Below, one piece after another: positions 18,126 to 27,166 of a DNA stretch of 64,000 bases. Position 1 is the stretch's first letter. Each line of letters starts with the position of its first letter. Under the pieces are notes generated by a model. It had not been told where the DNA came from. It searched no databases and saw only the letters and a list, made by a program, of their open reading frames with translations. This DNA is from Gaiellasilicea sp963763755 (GTDB lineage: Bacteria; Actinomycetota; Thermoleophilia; Gaiellales; Gaiellaceae). The position numbers were made by a program, and so were the translations under genes. Location of the stretch: the NCBI GenBank assembly GCA_963763755.1, contig CAVXQE010000008.1, forward strand, positions 17,267 through 81,266, read 5' to 3'.

Positions 18126-19450
18126 CTAGCCGTACGCCTTCGCTGCCGCGGCCTCCATCTGCTTCGTGATCCCGTCGATGTCCTTCGGGTTCTTCAGGAA
18201 GTCCTGGAACAGCTTGAAGAGCCCCTGGCCGACGGTGCCGCCGAACGCGGACGGCTGCAGGTCGGACAGGTCGAAGCGGAAGACCTCCGCCTCGCCGATT
18301 GCGCCTGCCGTCGTCTCGCTGGATCGGATCCGGATACACGCTCTTGGCGACCTTCTTGTTCGGCGACGAGAAGCCGCCGCGCTTCGCCCAGATCTCCGAG
18401 GCCTCCGGCGTCGTCAGGTACTCGATGAACGCCTTCGCGACCGGGTTGTCCTTGAACATCACGACGAGGTCGCCGCCGCCGACGACCGAGTCGGGCGAGT
18501 CGTTGATCGACGGGAACGGGAAGATGTTGAAGCCCGTCTCCGGCTTGAGCGGATTCTTGTCGCCGGCGACGCCGGGGACGAAGTCGCCCTCGATCACCAT
18601 CGCCGCCTTCGGGGTGTTGGAGAAGACGTTCGCGACCGAGGTCGGGAAGTCCGTCTGCAGGGCGCCCGCCTTGCCGCCGGCGATGTTGTCGGTGTCGCCG
18701 ACGACCTTCGCCATCTCGGCGAGCGCGTCCTTGACCGACTGATCGGTCCACGGGATCTCGTGCTTCGCCAGCTTGTCGTAGGTCTCGGCGCCCGCGGTGC
18801 GGAGGTAGATGTTCTCGAAGAGGTCGGTGAGCGTCCAGCCGTCGGCGCCGCCGATCGAGTAGGCCGGGACGCCGGACTGGCTTGATCGTCTTCGCGTCGG
18901 TGAGGAAGTCGTCCCAGGTCGTCCGGCGCCTCGACGCCGGCGTCGTCGAACGACGCGACGTTGTACCAGACGGTCGACTTGTTGGCCGCCTTGAAGAGCA
19001 GGCCGTAGAGCGTGTCGTCGACGCTGCCGATCTCGACGATCGAGTCGCCGAAGTTCTCCTGGACCGCGTCCTGGCGAAGTCGAGCGGCTTCAAAGCCTTG
19101 CGCGACACGAAGTCGGCCATCGTGCCCGGCTGGGAAACGGTCGCGATGTCGGGCGGGTTGCCGCCTTCGACCGCCGTCGAGAGAACGGTGACGATGTTGT
19201 CGCCGCCCGAGGTGTACTTGACGGTCGCGTCCGGGTTCTTCGCCGTGAAGCCGTCGATCACGGCCTGGAAGGACTTCTGCTCGGGGCCGGTCCAGACGCC
19301 GATCACGGAGATCGAGCCGGAGACGCTCTCGCCGGTCGTCTCGCCGGCGGTCGTGCCCGCGGACCCCGATTCGTCGTCGCTTCCACATGCCCCGACGAGG
19401 AGCAGGAGAGCGAGCATCATTCCGAGGAGGGTCAAGTGTTGGCGCTTCAT
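18126..19450 (-). CDS. Extracellular solute-binding lipoprotein of a sugar-type ABC importer
   Basis: Family-1 solute-binding protein. A lipoprotein signal peptide ends in LLLVGAC with the lipidated Cys at residue 22, followed by a Ser/Gly/Thr linker. Mature-domain hallmarks include VIDGFTAKNPDATVKYTSGG, PDIATVSQPGTMADFV, AMVIEGDFVPGV and the C-terminal FIEYLTTPEASEIWAKRGGF. At least four frame changes are needed (near 19070, 18925, 18885 and 18315), the highest density in the operon. The start overlaps the ATPase stop (ATGA). The ligand cannot be read from sequence. Confidence 0.88.
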
Positions 19451-20670
19451 GCGTGTCCTTTCGTTCCGTCGTAGATGCCGAGTCCCGTCTCCGGGTCGAA
19501 GAAGTGCAATGCGCGCGTGTCGACGGCGACCTTGGTCGGCTCGCCCTTGCGGGCTTTCGAGCGTGCGCCGAAGCGGCCGACCATCGTCGTGCCCTTGTCC
19601 GTGTCTTGGGCGACAGGCGCCATCTCATGGGTGCCGGCGTCTCTCTGCAGCTCGCGCACCTCATCGGTGACCGCCGGCTGTGCGTCGATGCTGAAGTGCA
19701 CCATCACCTCGGAGCCGAGAGCTTCGGTCAGTTGAACCTCGCCGTCGAGCAAACGCTCGGATGACGTGTCGGCGGCGAGCTCGGCGTCCTCCAGGTCTTC
19801 CGGCCGGATGCCGAGGATGACCTGCTTGCCGGCGAAGTCCTTCAGCGCCGGACGGGCTGACAGCGTCTCCTCGCCGAGCGCAATTCGTTGGCTGCCGGCG
19901 ACCGCGGTCATGCCGCCGGTCCCGCCTTCGAGCGTCGCCTCGACGAGATTCATCGACGGGCTGCCGATGAAGCCGGCGACGAAGAGGTTCAGGGGCCGGT
20001 CGTAGAGCTCCTGCGGCGCCGCCACCTGCTGCAGCTCGCCCTTGCGCATCACGGCGACCCGGTCGCCCATCGTCATCGCCTCGATCTGGTCGTGCGTGAC
20101 GTAGACGGTCGTCGTGCCGAGGTCGCTCTGAAGCTTTGCGATCTCTGCCCGCATCTGGACGCGCAGCTTCGCGTCGAGGTTTGAGAGCGGCTCGTCCATC
20201 AGGAAGGCAGACGGCTCGCGCACGATCGCGCGCCCCATCGCGACCCGCTGGCGCTGACCGCCGGAGAGGGCGCGCGGCTTGCGGTCGAGGAAGCTCTCGA
20301 GGCCCAGGACCTTCGCCGCCTCCTGGACTCGCTTGTCGATCTCCTTCTTCGGCATCTTCTTCAGCTTCAGGCCGAAGGCGATGTTGTCGTAGACGCTCAG
20401 GTGCGGATAGAGCGCGTAGCTCTGGAAGACCATGGCGATGTCGCGATCGCGCGAGGGCACGTGGTTGACGACGCGATCGCCGATCTTGAGCACGCCCTCG
20501 GAGATGTCCTCGAGGCCGGCGACCATCCTCAGCGCTGTCGTCTTGCCGCATCCGGACGGGCCGACGAGCACCATGAACTCGCCGTCCTCGATCGAGAGAT
20601 CGATCGCGTTCACGGCCCGTGTGCCATCGGGATAGATCTTGCTCACGTCGTCGAACGTGACTCCGGCCAT
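19447..20670 (-). CDS. Sugar ABC transporter ATPase (UgpC/MsmX type)
   Basis: Cytoplasmic ATPase of about 407 residues from ATG 20670 (site GGGAGGG). It has Walker A GPSGCGKT at 37-44, a Q-loop in FQSYALYPHLSVYDN, signature LSGGQRQRVAMGRA, Walker B FLMDEPLSNLD and H-loop VTHDQIEAMTMGD. The C-terminal third is the TOBE/MalK regulatory domain (GIRPEDLEDAEL). Being the first gene of the operon is unusual for an ATPase that elsewhere is often encoded apart. It energises the two permeases encoded downstream. Confidence 0.95.
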   Translation of the reverse strand: MAGVTFDDVSKIYPDGTRAVNAIDLSIEDGEFMVLVGPSGCGKTTALRMVAGLEDISEGVLKIGDRVVNHVPSRDRDIAMVFQSYALYPHLSVYDNIAFGLKLKKMPKKEIDKRVQEAAKVLGLESFLDRKPRALSGGQRQRVAMGRAIVREPSAFLMDEPLSNLDAKLRVQMRAEIAKLQSDLGTTTVYVTHDQIEAMTMGDRVAVMRKGELQQVAAPQELYDRPLNLFVAGFIGSPSMNLVEATLEGGTGGMTAVAGSQRIALGEETLSARPALKDFAGKQVILGIRPEDLEDAELAADTSSERLLDGEVQLTEALGSEVMVHFSIDAQPAVTDEVRELQRDAGTHEMAPVAQDTDKGTTMVGRFGARSKARKGEPTKVAVDTRALHFFDPETGLGIYDGTKGHA

Positions 20671-20694
20671 CAGTCCCTCCCACCGGTGCGAATT

Positions 20695-20727
20695 GTCCAT
20701 TCAATTGGACCGGCGGCATCATGTCAA
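20695..20727 (-). promoter_or_regulatory. Promoter of the seven-gene ABC transporter operon
   Basis: On the minus strand, TTGACA (20727-20722) and TTGAAT (20704-20699) are separated by 17 bp, a good vegetative promoter. An inverted repeat GTCCA-N6-TGGAC (20695-20710) overlaps the -10 box and is a possible repressor site. No repressor gene is adjacent. Confidence 0.55.
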
Positions 20728-20770
20728 AGCACAACGTCGCGACGCGTGACCCTTCGCTACCGTCACGCGC

Positions 20771-21658
20771 ATGGCTGGTGCGCACCACCGACATGGGAAC
20801 GGGCAGGATGCGCGCCGTGCGCTCGCGCTCGTTCTTGCGCTCGTGCTCGGTTTCGCCGGTGTCGAGGCGCTCGTTGCGCTCGCGGCCGGATCCCTGGCAC
20901 TCCTCGCCGACTCCGCGCACATGCTCTCGGACGCGCTCGCGCTCGGCCTGGCGCTCTTCGCCGCCTGGCTCGCCCACCGTCCGGCGACGCCGCAGCGGAG
21001 CTTCGGGTGGCGGCGGGCGGAGGTGCTCGCCGCGCTTGTCAACGCGCTCGTGCTCGTCGTTCTCGGCGCGGCGATCGTCTGGGCAGGGATCGGCCGCCTG
21101 TCTGATCCGCCCACGGTCCTCGGCGGCTGGGTGCTCGCCGCCGGCGTCGCCGGGCTCATCGTGAACGTCGTCGCGGCGCGCGTGCTCCACGGTGCCGGCT
21201 CGGGCCTGAACGTGCGCGCGGCGATGCTGCACGTGCTGGCGGACCTCGCGTCGTCGGCGGGAGTCGTCGTTGCCGGGCTTGTCGTGCTCGCCACCGGCTG
21301 GGCGTACGCCGACCCGATCATGGCCATCCTGATCGGCTTGCTCGTCATCGCCAGCACTGCCGGCGTGCTGCGCGAGACCGTCGGTGTGCTCCTGGAGGGC
21401 GCGCCTGAGGGAATGGATGCGCGTGAGGTAGGCGCGGCGATCGCGTCGACGGATGGAGTCGTCGGCGTGCACGACCTCCACCTCTGGACGATCACGTCCG
21501 GGTTTCCGGCCCTCTCGGCGCACGTGCTCGTCGAGGCCGGGGCGGATTGCCATGCCATCAGGCGAGAGCTCGAGGTGCTCCTGCGTGAACGATTTGAGCT
21601 CACGCATACGACACTTCAGGTCGAACATGCTCCCGGACTGATTAAGTTGGCCAGATGA
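20771..21658 (+). CDS. Cation diffusion facilitator (CzcD/ZitB type)
   Basis: A 295-residue heavy-metal/proton antiporter with six transmembrane helices. It carries the metal-site pairs HMLSD (helix 2) and HVLAD (helix 5), a His-rich N-terminus (AGAHHRHGNG) and a cytoplasmic C-terminal ferredoxin-like domain (VVGVHDLHLWTITSG, SAHVLVEAGADCHAI). The HxxxD form fits zinc or cobalt export. It is divergent from the ABC operon and overlaps the next SDR gene by 4 bp (ATGA). Confidence 0.94.
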   Translation: MAGAHHRHGNGQDARRALALVLALVLGFAGVEALVALAAGSLALLADSAHMLSDALALGLALFAAWLAHRPATPQRSFGWRRAEVLAALVNALVLVVLGAAIVWAGIGRLSDPPTVLGGWVLAAGVAGLIVNVVAARVLHGAGSGLNVRAAMLHVLADLASSAGVVVAGLVVLATGWAYADPIMAILIGLLVIASTAGVLRETVGVLLEGAPEGMDAREVGAAIASTDGVVGVHDLHLWTITSGFPALSAHVLVEAGADCHAIRRELEVLLRERFELTHTTLQVEHAPGLIKLAR

Positions 21659-22384
21659 GCCTCGAAGGCAAGACCGCGATCGTCAGCGGCGCGTCGAGCG
21701 GGATCGGCGCCGCCGTCGTGCGGGACCTGCGTGCTCTCGGAGTACGCGTCGCGGGCGGAGCACGGCGTGTCGAACGCATCGACGCGGACGTGGCGCTCGA
21801 GCTCGACGTGACCGATCTCTGCCAGCTGCGAGCGCTTCGTCGAGGCCGCGGTGCACGCGTTGGGCGGGCTCGACATCCTCTTCAACAACGCCGGCCTCGC
21901 GCTCGGCCGCTATCCGGTCTACGAGTCGACCGAAGAGGATGAGGCGACCGTGCTGGCGACGAACGTCGCCGGGCTGATGCGGATGACACGCCTTTGCCTC
22001 CCGCACATCCGGGACGGCGGCCACATCGTCAACATGGGGTCGATCGCCGGACGGCAGGCCTATCCGAACGGCTCCTCGTACGTGGCGTCGAAGTTCGCGG
22101 TTCGGGGGTACACGTACGCGCTGCGCGAGGATCTGCTTGGGCGGCCGATCCGCGTGACGACGGTCGACGCCGGTCTGGTCGAAACCGAGTTCTCGGTCGT
22201 GCGCTTCCGGGGAGACGAGGAAGCGGCGAAGTCCGTCTACGCGGGCCTGGACCCGGTCACCCCCGACGAGGTCGCCGACTGCGTCCTGTTTGCGCTGACG
22301 CGCCCGCCGCACGTGAACATCGACGAGATCGTCGTCAAGGCGCTCGCGCAGTCGAGCGGCGCCCGCATCGTCCGCGCCGAGTAG
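21655..22384 (+). CDS. Short-chain dehydrogenase/reductase (YdfG-like)
   Basis: A classical SDR of about 240 residues: SGASSGIGAA near residue 10, NNAGLALG, catalytic SIAGRQAYPNGSSYVASK with Tyr and Lys, and the motif VDAGLVETEFS. It resembles NADP-dependent 3-hydroxy acid (serine-type) dehydrogenases. One frame change near 21825 joins the nucleotide-binding strand to the catalytic half. The gene overlaps the CDF gene and is followed after 1 bp by the MATE gene, so the three are one transcript. Confidence 0.87.
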
Positions 22385-22385
22385 C

Positions 22386-23684
22386 TTGCGCCTTCGCAGC
22401 CAGTACGACAGCGAGATCCTGAAGCTCGCGGTGCCGGCGCTCGGCGCGCTGGCGGCCGAGCCGCTGTACCTCCTCGTCGACACGGCGATCGTCGGTCATC
22501 TCGGCCGGGAGCAGCTGGCGGCGCTCGGGATCGCTGCGACGGTGCTGACCGGCCTCTTCGGCATCTTCAACTTCCTCCAGTACGGGACGACTGCGCAGGT
22601 CGGCCGCGCGTCCGGAGCAGGCGAGGCCAAGATCGCCCACCGGCTCGGCGCGCAGGCGCTCTGGCTTTCGCTCGGGTTCGGTCTCGCGATCGCCGCCGGC
22701 GTCGTGGCGCTCGCCCCACAAATCGTCGCGCTGATGGGAGTCGACGGCGACACGGCCGACTATGCGCTCACGTACATGCGGATCGCTGCACTGGGGCTGC
22801 CGTTCGCGTTCCTCGCGCTCGGCGGGCAGGGCTACCTGCGGGGCGTCTCCGACCTGAAGACGCCGCTCGTGATCGTGATCGTCGCGAACGCCGTCAACCT
22901 CGTGCTCGAGGTGCTGTTCGTCTACGGGTTCGGCTGGGGGATCGAGGGCTCGGCGTGGGGCACGGTGATCGCGCAGGCTGGGATGGGCGCAACCTTCATC
23001 GTCGTCATCCTCCGTGCCGCCCGCGGCAATGCGCGGCCGTCGCGCGAGCTGATGCGGCGACTGCTCGTGGTCGGCCGCTACATCTTCGTCCGCACGGCGG
23101 CGTTGCTGAGCGCCTTCACGCTGGCGGGCGCCGTGATCGCGCGATTCGGAGACGCCTCGCTCGCCGCGCACCAGATCACCTTCCAACTCTGGATCTTTCT
23201 CGCGCTCGTCCTGGACGCGATCGCGATTGCCGGCCAGGTGATCGTCGGCCGAGGCCTCGGCGCCGGCGACACCGAACGGGCCTATGCCGCCAGCGTTCGC
23301 ATGATCTGGCTCTCGGTCTATGCGGGGATCGCCTTCGGAGCGGTGATGCTCGCTCTCAAGGGCGTCCTGCCCTATGCGTTCACGAGCGACGAGGAGGTCG
23401 TGGGGCGCGTCCAGGCGATCTGGTTCCTGTTCGTGCTCATGCAACCGCTGAACGGGGCAGTCTTTGCGCTCGACGGGATTCTGATCGGCGCCAGCGACGG
23501 TCGCTTCCTGATGTGGTCGATGGTGCTCGCATTCGCGACGAGCGCGGTCGTCTCGCTCGCCGCCCTCGAGTTCGACTGGGGGATCGTCGGCGTCTGGGCT
23601 GCCCTGTTCGTCCTGATCTGCGTCCGCTTCGGCCTGATGTTCTGGCGCTTCCAGGGCCGCCTCTGGCTGTACGGCTGGGCCTAA
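22386..23684 (+). CDS. MATE-family efflux transporter (DinF-like)
   Basis: A 432-residue protein with about 12 transmembrane helices arranged as two repeats. N-terminal motifs (PALGALAAEPLYLLVDTAIV, GHLGREQLAALGIA) and the mid-protein repeat (ASLAAHQITFQLW) are typical of the DinF branch, which exports cationic or oxidised compounds using H+ or Na+. TTG 22386 is the likely start, directly after the SDR stop. A hairpin follows the gene. Confidence 0.92.
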   Translation: MRLRSQYDSEILKLAVPALGALAAEPLYLLVDTAIVGHLGREQLAALGIAATVLTGLFGIFNFLQYGTTAQVGRASGAGEAKIAHRLGAQALWLSLGFGLAIAAGVVALAPQIVALMGVDGDTADYALTYMRIAALGLPFAFLALGGQGYLRGVSDLKTPLVIVIVANAVNLVLEVLFVYGFGWGIEGSAWGTVIAQAGMGATFIVVILRAARGNARPSRELMRRLLVVGRYIFVRTAALLSAFTLAGAVIARFGDASLAAHQITFQLWIFLALVLDAIAIAGQVIVGRGLGAGDTERAYAASVRMIWLSVYAGIAFGAVMLALKGVLPYAFTSDEEVVGRVQAIWFLFVLMQPLNGAVFALDGILIGASDGRFLMWSMVLAFATSAVVSLAALEFDWGIVGVWAALFVLICVRFGLMFWRFQGRLWLYGWA

Positions 23685-23692
23685 GCCGGTGT

Positions 23693-23712
23693 CGCGTGAC
23701 GCGGGTCACGCG
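23693..23712 (+). terminator. Hairpin after the MATE gene
   Basis: CGCGTGAC at 23693-23700 pairs exactly with GTCACGCG at 23705-23712 around a 4-nt loop, 8 bp after the stop codon. No T-run follows. Confidence 0.55.
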
Positions 23713-23753
23713 GGTTACTGGGGCAGACCCGGGTGCCGTGGCAGTCGAACGGT

Positions 23754-24146
23754 TCAGTTCCAGCGGTGCCAGCGCTCGGGGCGCACCCAGGCGCTGACTC
23801 GCTTGGACGTTCGGTTCCGGTAAGGGTGACCCTGGTAGCGGAGCGCGAGCCGGTCGATGTCGGCGAGCTCCGGATCGTCGACCATGCGCTCCACGACGCC
23901 GAAGAGGGAGACGTGGCTGTACCAGTCGTCCTTGTCGAGGACGGTCAGCGACACGCGCGGGTCACGCCTGAGGTGATCGAGCCGAGAGCGCGACGCGTCC
24001 ATGTTCAGGAGGATCCGTCCGTCGACCCAGTCGTACCAGGTGGCAACTGAGTGCGGTGAGCCGTCGGGTCGAATCGTCGCCACGACGGCCGGGTTCGGCT
24101 GCTTCAGGAACTCCTCGATCTCGGGCGGCACCGGTGTCGGCGGCAT
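23754..24146 (-). CDS. PPOX-class flavin/F420-dependent oxidoreductase
   Basis: A 130-residue split-barrel protein of the pyridoxamine-phosphate-oxidase-like superfamily (Rv1155-type). Typical features are PAVVATIRPDGSPHSVATWY, RILLNMDASRSRLDHLRRDPRVSL and the terminal tryptophan-rich RPERWHRWN. In actinobacteria such proteins often bind F420 and reduce unsaturated substrates. It lies 9 bp after the MBL gene on the same strand. The cofactor cannot be decided from sequence alone. Confidence 0.88.
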   Translation of the reverse strand: MPPTPVPPEIEEFLKQPNPAVVATIRPDGSPHSVATWYDWVDGRILLNMDASRSRLDHLRRDPRVSLTVLDKDDWYSHVSLFGVVERMVDDPELADIDRLALRYQGHPYRNRTSKRVSAWVRPERWHRWN

Positions 24147-24155
24147 TGCGCGAGC

Positions 24156-25007
24156 CTACGCGCTCGTCCGGCGGGTGTCCCAGTAGCGCTTCAGGCCCTG
24201 GTACGACTGCCAGATCGGCATCGCGCGTTCGTAGCTCGGAGCCTCCTCCGGCGGTAGGTCGGCGACGGCCGCAGCGACGAACTCCTCTTCGGACAGCCCC
24301 TCCTTCACGCGGTCGGCCCAGACGTCGAGCCGCTCGCGCAGCTCGGTCAGGTGGCGGCTGACGTCGTCGGCGACGCCGAAGTGGATCAACGCGAGCCGCT
24401 CGGGCGCATGCCGCTCGATCTCCTCGAGCGTCCGGTACCAGGCCTCGACGTCGACGTCCGGCGGCGGGGTCGGCGGCAGCACCGCCCTGCTGGGCTGGAT
24501 CCGCACGCCGGCGGCGTCACCGGCGAAGAGCGTCGTGCCGTCGAAGTAGCAGACGTGGTGCGAGGCGTGGCCGGGCGAGGGAAAGCACTCCAGCCCTGCC
24601 GCGCGGCCGCTTGCGATGCGCACGTTCGCCTCCGGCACGGGCGCGAGCTCGCCCCAGAGCTCGTCGAACGCGTCGCCGTAGAGCCGCCGCGCGCTTCGCT
24701 CGAGCCGCGACGGGTCGACGAGATGCGGCGCGCCGATCTCCGAGACCCAGACCTGAAGCTCGGGCTGCTCGCGGACGAGACTGCCCGCCGCGCCTGCGTG
24801 GTCGAGGTGGATGTGCGAGAGCAGTAGCTGTTTGACGTCGCCGAGCTCGAGCCCGCGCTCGGCGAGACCGCGCTTCAGCGCGGGGATACAGGACGACGGT
24901 CCGCAGTCGAAGAGGGCGAGGCCGACGTCGGTCTCGAGCAGGTAGACGCCGACAGACTTCTCCGCGCCCGCATGGACGAGGTCGATCGGCTGATCGAGGC
25001 CGTCCAA
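24156..25007 (-). CDS. Metallo-beta-lactamase-fold hydrolase
   Basis: About 283 residues with the metal motif SHIHLDHAG (HxHxDH), further ligands in SPGHASHH and FAGDAAG, and a C-terminal His in IHFG. A helical C-terminal extension (SRHLTELRERLDVWADRV and after) is typical of the MBL group that includes glyoxalase II-like enzymes. The only plausible start is TTG 25007, inside an inverted repeat that also covers the stop of the upstream cystathionine synthase gene. Substrate unknown. Confidence 0.85.
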   Translation of the reverse strand: MDGLDQPIDLVHAGAEKSVGVYLLETDVGLALFDCGPSSCIPALKRGLAERGLELGDVKQLLLSHIHLDHAGAAGSLVREQPELQVWVSEIGAPHLVDPSRLERSARRLYGDAFDELWGELAPVPEANVRIASGRAAGLECFPSPGHASHHVCYFDGTTLFAGDAAGVRIQPSRAVLPPTPPPDVDVEAWYRTLEEIERHAPERLALIHFGVADDVSRHLTELRERLDVWADRVKEGLSEEEFVAAAVADLPPEEAPSYERAMPIWQSYQGLKRYWDTRRTSA

Positions 25008-25026
25008 GTAACAGTCTGTTACTTGG
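25004..25026. promoter_or_regulatory. Perfect 11-bp inverted repeat at the metB/MBL junction
   Basis: CCAAGTAACAG and its exact complement flank a single T. The repeat holds the TAA stop of the cystathionine synthase gene and the TTG start of the MBL gene, so an RNA hairpin here could control translation of the second gene. It could also be a DNA-binding operator. Confidence 0.5.
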
Positions 25027-26165
25027 CGTGTGCGGCGGCGGGGACGAGCGCCGCCGCCAGATCCGAGATCAGGTCGTCGACCGCCTCGATCCCGACCGAG
25101 ATGCGGATGAGGTTGCGAGGCGCCGCAAACGGGGCGTCGGCGGTCGATGCGTGCGTCATCCGCGCCGGGTGCTCGATCAGGCTCTCGACACCGCCGAGCG
25201 ACTCGGCGAGCTGGAAGAGCTTCGTGCGTCCGACGAGCTCGACAGCCGCCTCTTCCGACTCGGCGAGAATGGAGATCATCCCGCCGAAGTCGCGCATCTG
25301 CCGCTTCGCGATCTCGTGGCCGGGATGCGAGGGAAGGCCGGGGTAGAGCACCTGCTCGATCCCGGGCTGCTCGTCGAGCCACGCGGCGATCGCGCGTGCG
25401 TTCTCGCAATGACGTTGCATGCGCACGGCGAGCGTCTTGATCCCGCGCAGCACGAGCCAGCAGTCGAACGGGCCGGGCACCGCCCCGAGCGACTTCTGCA
25501 GGAAGTAGAGGCGCTCGGCGATCGTCGGGTCGTTCGTGGCGCAGAAGCCGCCGACGACGTCGGAGTGGCCGCCGAGGTACTTGGTGGTCGAGTGCAAGAC
25601 GACGTCGGCGCCGAGATCGAGCGGATTCTGGAGATACGGGGTGGCGAAGGTGTTGTCGACGACGAGGATCGCGCCGACCGCGTGCGCGGCATCGGCGGCG
25701 GAGCGGATGTCGACCAGATTCATCATCGGGTTCGACGGCGTCTCGATCCAGACCATCCGCGTGTTCCTCGTCCAGCCGGTCGGCGAGGTTCGCAAACTCG
25801 GTCGCCGGCACGTAGTCGAAGAGGTAGCCCTTCGGCTCGTACACCTGCGACGTCATCCGGTAGACGCCGCCGTAGACATCCGCGATCAGAACGACGCGCT
25901 CGCCCGGGTTGACGAGGTGCATCAACGTCGTCGTCGCACCGAGTCCGGAGGAGAAAGCGACGCCGTGCTCGGCGTTCTCCAGCGAGGCAAGCGCCACCTG
26001 CAAAGCCGTCCGGGTCGGGTTCGCGACGCGCGCGTAGTCGTAGCCCTTGTTGACGCCCACTGCGTCCTGCACGAACGTCGCGGTCTGGTAGATCGGCGTG
26101 ATGATCGCGCCGGTCGCGGGGTCGGGCTCCTGACCGTCGTGGATCGCTCGCGTCTCGAACTCCAT
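25019..26165 (-). CDS. metB: Cystathionine gamma-synthase/lyase family PLP enzyme
   Basis: Trans-sulfuration enzyme of about 381 residues. The N-terminus has RAIHDGQEPDPATGAI and PIYQTATFV; YDYARVANPTRTALQ and SSGLGATTTLMHL follow; the PLP Lys is in HSTTKYLGGHSDVVGG; the C-terminal substrate region is GGVESLIEHPARMTHAS. One frame change near 25765 is bridged. The pattern fits MetB (O-succinyl- or O-acetylhomoserine plus cysteine to cystathionine), but lyase activity is equally possible. It abuts the first YcaQ-type gene. Confidence 0.9.
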
Positions 26166-27166
26166 CTAGCGGCTGATGCTAGCTGCCCCCAGCCACGCGG
26201 CGAGGTCGTCGAGTGCCTCGTCGAGGCGGGACGTGTCTCCCCACGCGCCCAGCAGTTCGAGCGTCCCCGTCTTCTTGTCGAAGCGCGGCTCGGCCCGGCC
26301 GACGACCTGGTCGCCGACGAGGAGCGGCAGCACGTAGTAGCCGTACTCGCGCTTCGCCTTCGGGACGAACATCTCGAGCCGGTAGTGGAAGTCCCACAAC
26401 GCCTCCGCCCGGGCGCGGTCGTAGACGAGGCGGTCGAAAGGGGAGAGGAGGACGGCCCGGTCCGGCACCGGCCCGTCCGTGGCATCCGGGTGCGCCTCCC
26501 ACTCGCCCCGGACGTAGCGGACGCCCTGAGTGCGGAACCGGCGCTCGGCTCGAATCCGCTCCCCGGCCGGCACCGAGACCGTCTCCGTCTCGGGCCACCA
26601 GCGGGAGGCGAGATCCCACAGCCGCTCGCCGCCCTGGCGGCCGGCGACGACGACCTCGCCGTAGAGGTGCAAGTGACAGGAGCATCAGCCCGACCATGCG
26701 GGGGCCCCACCACCGGCTGTCGCGCTTGACGCCGACAGAACGGTCCTCGAGGTCGCGCGAGAGGAGCGGCCCGCGCTGCTCGAGCTCACGCATCACGTAG
26801 CGGCGAAACGCACGGTTCGTCGTCAGGAAGTCGTGCACCCACCGCTGGTTCTTGGTCCGCCGGGAGCGTCGGAAGTTGCGGATCCGGGCGCGAACGAGCG
26901 GCAGGTCCTCGAGCGGGTAGATGAACGCGTCCCACTCGAAGAGCGAGCGCTCCTCCCACAGCAGCCGGTCGAGCTCCGCGCGGTCGTAGCCCGGGCCGAG
27001 CCGGCTGAAGAGGACGAGGTGCTGCGGCCGCTCGACGGGCTGGACGACGTCGATCTGGAGGAAGCCGAGCCTGCGCACCGAGTCGAGAGCACGTCTCGTC
27101 GCGGAGCCGTCGAGGAGCCTGCGCCCGCACCGCGATGCGCCGCGCCTCCTCGACGCTGACCTTCAC
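26166..27166 (-). CDS. YcaQ-type winged-helix DNA glycosylase, copy 1
   Basis: HTH_42 family (AlkX/AlkZ group), which removes alkylated bases and unhooks crosslinks. The catalytic QxD motif is seen as LQIDVVQPVERPQHLVLFSRLG near residue 35. Next come the DNA-binding winged-helix region (YVMRELEQRGPLLSRDLED) and the C-terminal segment YVLPLLVGDQVVGRAEPRFD. Frame changes near 27110 and 26680 are needed. ATG 27166 overlaps the TGA of the second copy. Family is clear; exact lesion unknown. Confidence 0.83.
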
